From positions 1,240,001 through 1,304,000 of the forward strand of contig NZ_FXBL01000004.1 of assembly GCF_900177325.1 (NCBI RefSeq): a stretch of DNA of 64,000 bases, in the 5' to 3' direction. Made by a program: the position numbers and the translations under genes. Positions 62,040 through 64,000 of the stretch are shown here, one piece after another; the first letter of the stretch is position 1; each line of letters begins with the position of its first letter. The notes beneath the pieces are model-generated. The model was given only the letters and a program-made list of their open reading frames with translations. It made no database searches and was not told where the DNA came from. This DNA comes from Mesorhizobium australicum. GTDB lineage: Bacteria; Pseudomonadota; Alphaproteobacteria; Rhizobiales; Rhizobiaceae.

Positions 62040-62686
62040 GCGGTTCGTTCAGCAATCTGGCGATTGTTCAGACACTTATCGGAAAAGTCCCCTGGACATT
62101 GGCGCTCTCGTTGATCGCGTTCGTCGGCGGAGCGACCGTCGCGTCCCTGTTCACCGTGGTCTCCGTTCTTGGCGGAAGGTATGTCTGGGGCGTCGTGTCG
62201 TTTGTCACGGTGATTATCCAGAGCACTCCGCTGCTTATGGTGATCTTCCTGTGCTTCTTTGGACTGCCGCTTCTCGGCATCGACGTCTCGCCCTGGTTCG
62301 CGTCCTCCCTTGCGCTGATCGCCTTTTCCGGGGCTTTCCTGACCGAGATCTGGCGATCGGCAGTGCGCGCAGTGCCGGTCGGTCAATGGGAGGCATCTGA
62401 GGCGTCCGGTCTCTCGCGGCTGCAGGCGCTATGGCACATCGTGCTTCCGCAATCTGTCCAGATCGCGATACCGCCGACGGTCGGCTTTGGCGTTCAGATT
62501 GTCAAAGCCACTGCACTGACATCGATCGTCGGCTTCGTCGAAGTGACGCGTGCCGGTTACGTGCTGAACAACGTCACCTTCAAGCCGTTCTTCATCTTCT
62601 TTGTCGTCGGCCTGATCTACATGGCCATCAACCTGCCGCTTTCCGTGGCGGCCAGAAAGCTGGAGCGGCGTTTCACGCCGAAATGA
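62036..62686 (+). CDS. ABC permease, polar amino-acid (HisQ/GlnP) type, second
   Basis: The 216-residue permease has 'IIQSTPLLMVIFLCFFGLPL' and the coupling loop 'WEASEASGLSRLQALWHIVL', the usual amino-acid importer motifs, and five hydrophobic segments. Its ATG overlaps the preceding stop. It probably pairs with the first permease. The receptor gene follows after 56 bases. Confidence 0.92.
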   Translation: MSGSFSNLAIVQTLIGKVPWTLALSLIAFVGGATVASLFTVVSVLGGRYVWGVVSFVTVIIQSTPLLMVIFLCFFGLPLLGIDVSPWFASSLALIAFSGAFLTEIWRSAVRAVPVGQWEASEASGLSRLQALWHIVLPQSVQIAIPPTVGFGVQIVKATALTSIVGFVEVTRAGYVLNNVTFKPFFIFFVVGLIYMAINLPLSVAARKLERRFTPK

Positions 62687-62742
62687 CCAGGAAGACAATA
62701 GCAACTTGCAAATAATACCATCAACAACAATGGGGAACAAAA

Positions 62743-63537
62743 ATGCTGAAGCGACTTTCTTCTTTCTTTGTTTCGGTCACCGCGGCCTTGCTTGTGATGC
62801 AGAGCAGCGCGTTTTCCGGGACACTCGACGAAATTCTCCAGCGAGGGACCGTCCGTATCGCGGTCATGCAGGACTTTGCGCCGTTCGGAGCTCTCAATGC
62901 CAAACTGGAACCGGAAGGCTATGACATCGACGTCGCCAAACGCATCGCCGAGAACCTGGGCGTGAAGCTCGAACTGGTCGTCACGACAGGGGCAAATCGC
63001 ATTCCCTATCTTCAAACCGACAAGGCCGACATCGTCGTTGCGGCACTCGGCGCAAATCCGGAACGGGCCAAATCGATCTGGTTCTCAAGCGCCTACGCTC
63101 CCTTCTATTCCGGCGTATTTGCCTCCGGTAAGGTCGACATAAAAAGTTACGCCGATCTCGCCGGCAAGACGGTGGGCGTGACGCGAGGCAATCTCGAGGA
63201 CCTCGAGATTTCGCGGCTTGCTCCCCCCGATGCGAACATCATGCGTTTCGAGGACAATGCCACGACAACGTCGGCATGGCTCACGGGTCAGGTCGAAGTG
63301 CTGGTGAGCGGAAACACCGCAGCTGCGGTCATCGCTGCAAACAATCCCGGACTCGATATCGAAAGCAAGATCGTCATCAAGAACTCGCCCGCTTTCCTGG
63401 GTGTCACGCGCGGCAACGAGGATCTGCTTCGTTGGCTGAACGTCTTCATCCTCCACCAGCGACTGGCGGGCGGTCTCGACGAGCTTTCCGAAAAGTGGTT
63501 TGGCGAGCCGCTGCCGGCAACGTTGCCCTCCCTTTGA
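62743..63537 (+). CDS. ABC transporter periplasmic receptor, polar amino-acid (SBP_bac_3) family
   Basis: The 264-residue precursor has a Sec signal peptide ending near 'QSSAFSGT' (residue 26). The mature part begins 'LDEILQRGTVRIAVMQDFAP' and shows 'GYDIDVAKRIAENLGVKLEL', 'GKTVGVTRGNLEDLE' and a C-terminal 'LSEKWFGEPLPATLP', typical of family 3 amino-acid receptors. A GC hairpin lies between it and the ATPase gene. The amino acid bound is unknown. Confidence 0.92.
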   Translation: MLKRLSSFFVSVTAALLVMQSSAFSGTLDEILQRGTVRIAVMQDFAPFGALNAKLEPEGYDIDVAKRIAENLGVKLELVVTTGANRIPYLQTDKADIVVAALGANPERAKSIWFSSAYAPFYSGVFASGKVDIKSYADLAGKTVGVTRGNLEDLEISRLAPPDANIMRFEDNATTTSAWLTGQVEVLVSGNTAAAVIAANNPGLDIESKIVIKNSPAFLGVTRGNEDLLRWLNVFILHQRLAGGLDELSEKWFGEPLPATLPSL

Positions 63538-63546
63538 CCGAAGGCG

Positions 63547-63575
63547 GGGGGACGTCGCATCCAGCGCCGTCCCCC
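63547..63575 (+). terminator. GC-rich hairpin between receptor and ATPase genes
   Basis: GGGGGACG (63547-63554) pairs perfectly with CGTCCCCC (63568-63575) around a 13-base loop. There is no T-run, so it probably slows decay of the receptor mRNA or reduces read-through into the ATPase, as in many importers with excess receptor. Confidence 0.5.
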
Positions 63576-63611
63576 GGTCTGGCCAGACCATTCCAGAAGG
63601 TGGAAAACACG

Positions 63612-64000
63612 ATGAGCCACGTGCCGGCTGTGGAATTTCGACGGGTATCAAAGCGATATGGCTCGTACGAAGTTCTCAAGAACATCGACCTCTCCGTCGG
63701 GGCCGGCGAGCGGGTCGTCATATGTGGTCCGTCAGGATCTGGAAAGTCGACGCTGATCCGATGCATCAACCAGCTCGAGACGCACCACGCCGGGGAAATC
63801 CTTGTTCACGGCCAGAGGGTCGATGGAGGCCCATCGGATATCAGGCGGGTGCGTCAAATGGTTGGAATGGTATTCCAGCAGTTCAACCTCTACCCGCATC
63901 TGACGGCGCTCGAAAACTGCACGATCGCTCCGGTCCTGGTTCGTCGCCTCCCGACGAAGGAGGCGCAGGAGATCGCCATGCGACATCTCGATCGCGTAAG
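63612..64000 (+). CDS. ABC transporter ATPase, amino-acid (HisP/GlnQ) type, cut by window edge
   Basis: From the ATG at 63612 the frame stays open to the right edge (about 129 codons). It shows 'VEFRRVSKRYGSYEVLKNID', Walker A 'GPSGSGKST', 'LIRCINQLETHHAGEILV' and Q-loop 'MVGMVFQQFNLYPHLTALEN', which are diagnostic of the polar amino-acid importer ATPases. The signature and Walker B lie beyond the window. It completes the importer formed with the two permeases and the receptor. Confidence 0.92.
   Translation, partial: MSHVPAVEFRRVSKRYGSYEVLKNIDLSVGAGERVVICGPSGSGKSTLIRCINQLETHHAGEILVHGQRVDGGPSDIRRVRQMVGMVFQQFNLYPHLTALENCTIAPVLVRRLPTKEAQEIAMRHLDRV

Overview
This 64 kb window has high-GC coding sequence and dense ABC and TRAP transport gene content, with MocR-, FadR- and IclR-type regulators. 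It carries a CopC-CopD fusion, AcuI and a TonB-ExbBD operon. Together these point to an alphaproteobacterium, most likely a Hyphomicrobiales (Rhizobiales) member of the Mesorhizobium/Aminobacter/Phyllobacteriaceae kind. There are no rRNA genes, intact tRNA genes or CRISPR arrays. The only intact mobile element is one 848-bp IS5-family insertion. The rest is accessory catabolism, uptake and metal handling, with scars of lost genes and lost mobile DNA.

Layout. 1-3546: an AidB-like acyl-CoA dehydrogenase (cut by the left edge) and a TRAP transporter membrane pair. 3547-3950: an IS3-family remnant. 3951-12268: a MocR regulator, an NMT1/SsuABC-type importer and four enzymes: uridine-phosphorylase-like enzyme, MtnA/eIF2B-type isomerase, nucleoside-deaminase-like amidohydrolase and class II aldolase. 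Read as a pathway, these would turn an imported nucleoside into a base, DHAP and a short aldehyde. 12344-23290 (minus): a tightly packed ten-gene operon (rhodanese, peroxidase-related protein, BisC-like molybdoenzyme, ThDP enzyme, FGGY kinase, second class II aldolase, hydroxyacid dehydrogenase, class III CoA-transferase, two-subunit class I CoA-transferase). It is divergent from a polyamine-type ABC importer with a fused permease, followed by an IclR regulator and an aldehyde dehydrogenase (23578-30013). Two matching palindromes sit in the divergent promoter region.

30074-33389: an AcuI-type reductase, a FadR-type regulator and a divergent GlcD-type FAD oxidoreductase. 33390-35400: a scar region with the 3' half of a tRNA-Arg(ACG), broken ArdC and DUF2958 genes, and the IS5-family element between them. 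35411-43339: IclR regulator, a complete Liv-type ABC importer, an M24 peptidase-family hydrolase and a threonine-synthase-like PLP enzyme. 43457-46262 (minus): TonB, ExbD, ExbB and a decayed iron-siderophore ABC remnant. 46271-50863 (minus): a copper uptake/delivery cluster (CopCD, DUF1775, SCO1, PCuAC, DUF2946 and a small exported protein). 50958-52640: a small Cys-containing protein and two COG0523 metallochaperone GTPase genes that both lack their N-terminal halves. 53073-60908: IclR regulator, a second polyamine/opine-type ABC importer, two tandem AstE/AspA-family deacylases and a DMT exporter. 61353-64000: a polar amino-acid ABC importer cut by the right edge.

The recurring plan is regulator + importer + degradative enzymes, as in soil or plant-associated copiotrophs. 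Functional names rest on motif and family recognition by eye; substrates are inferred from context and none is proven.
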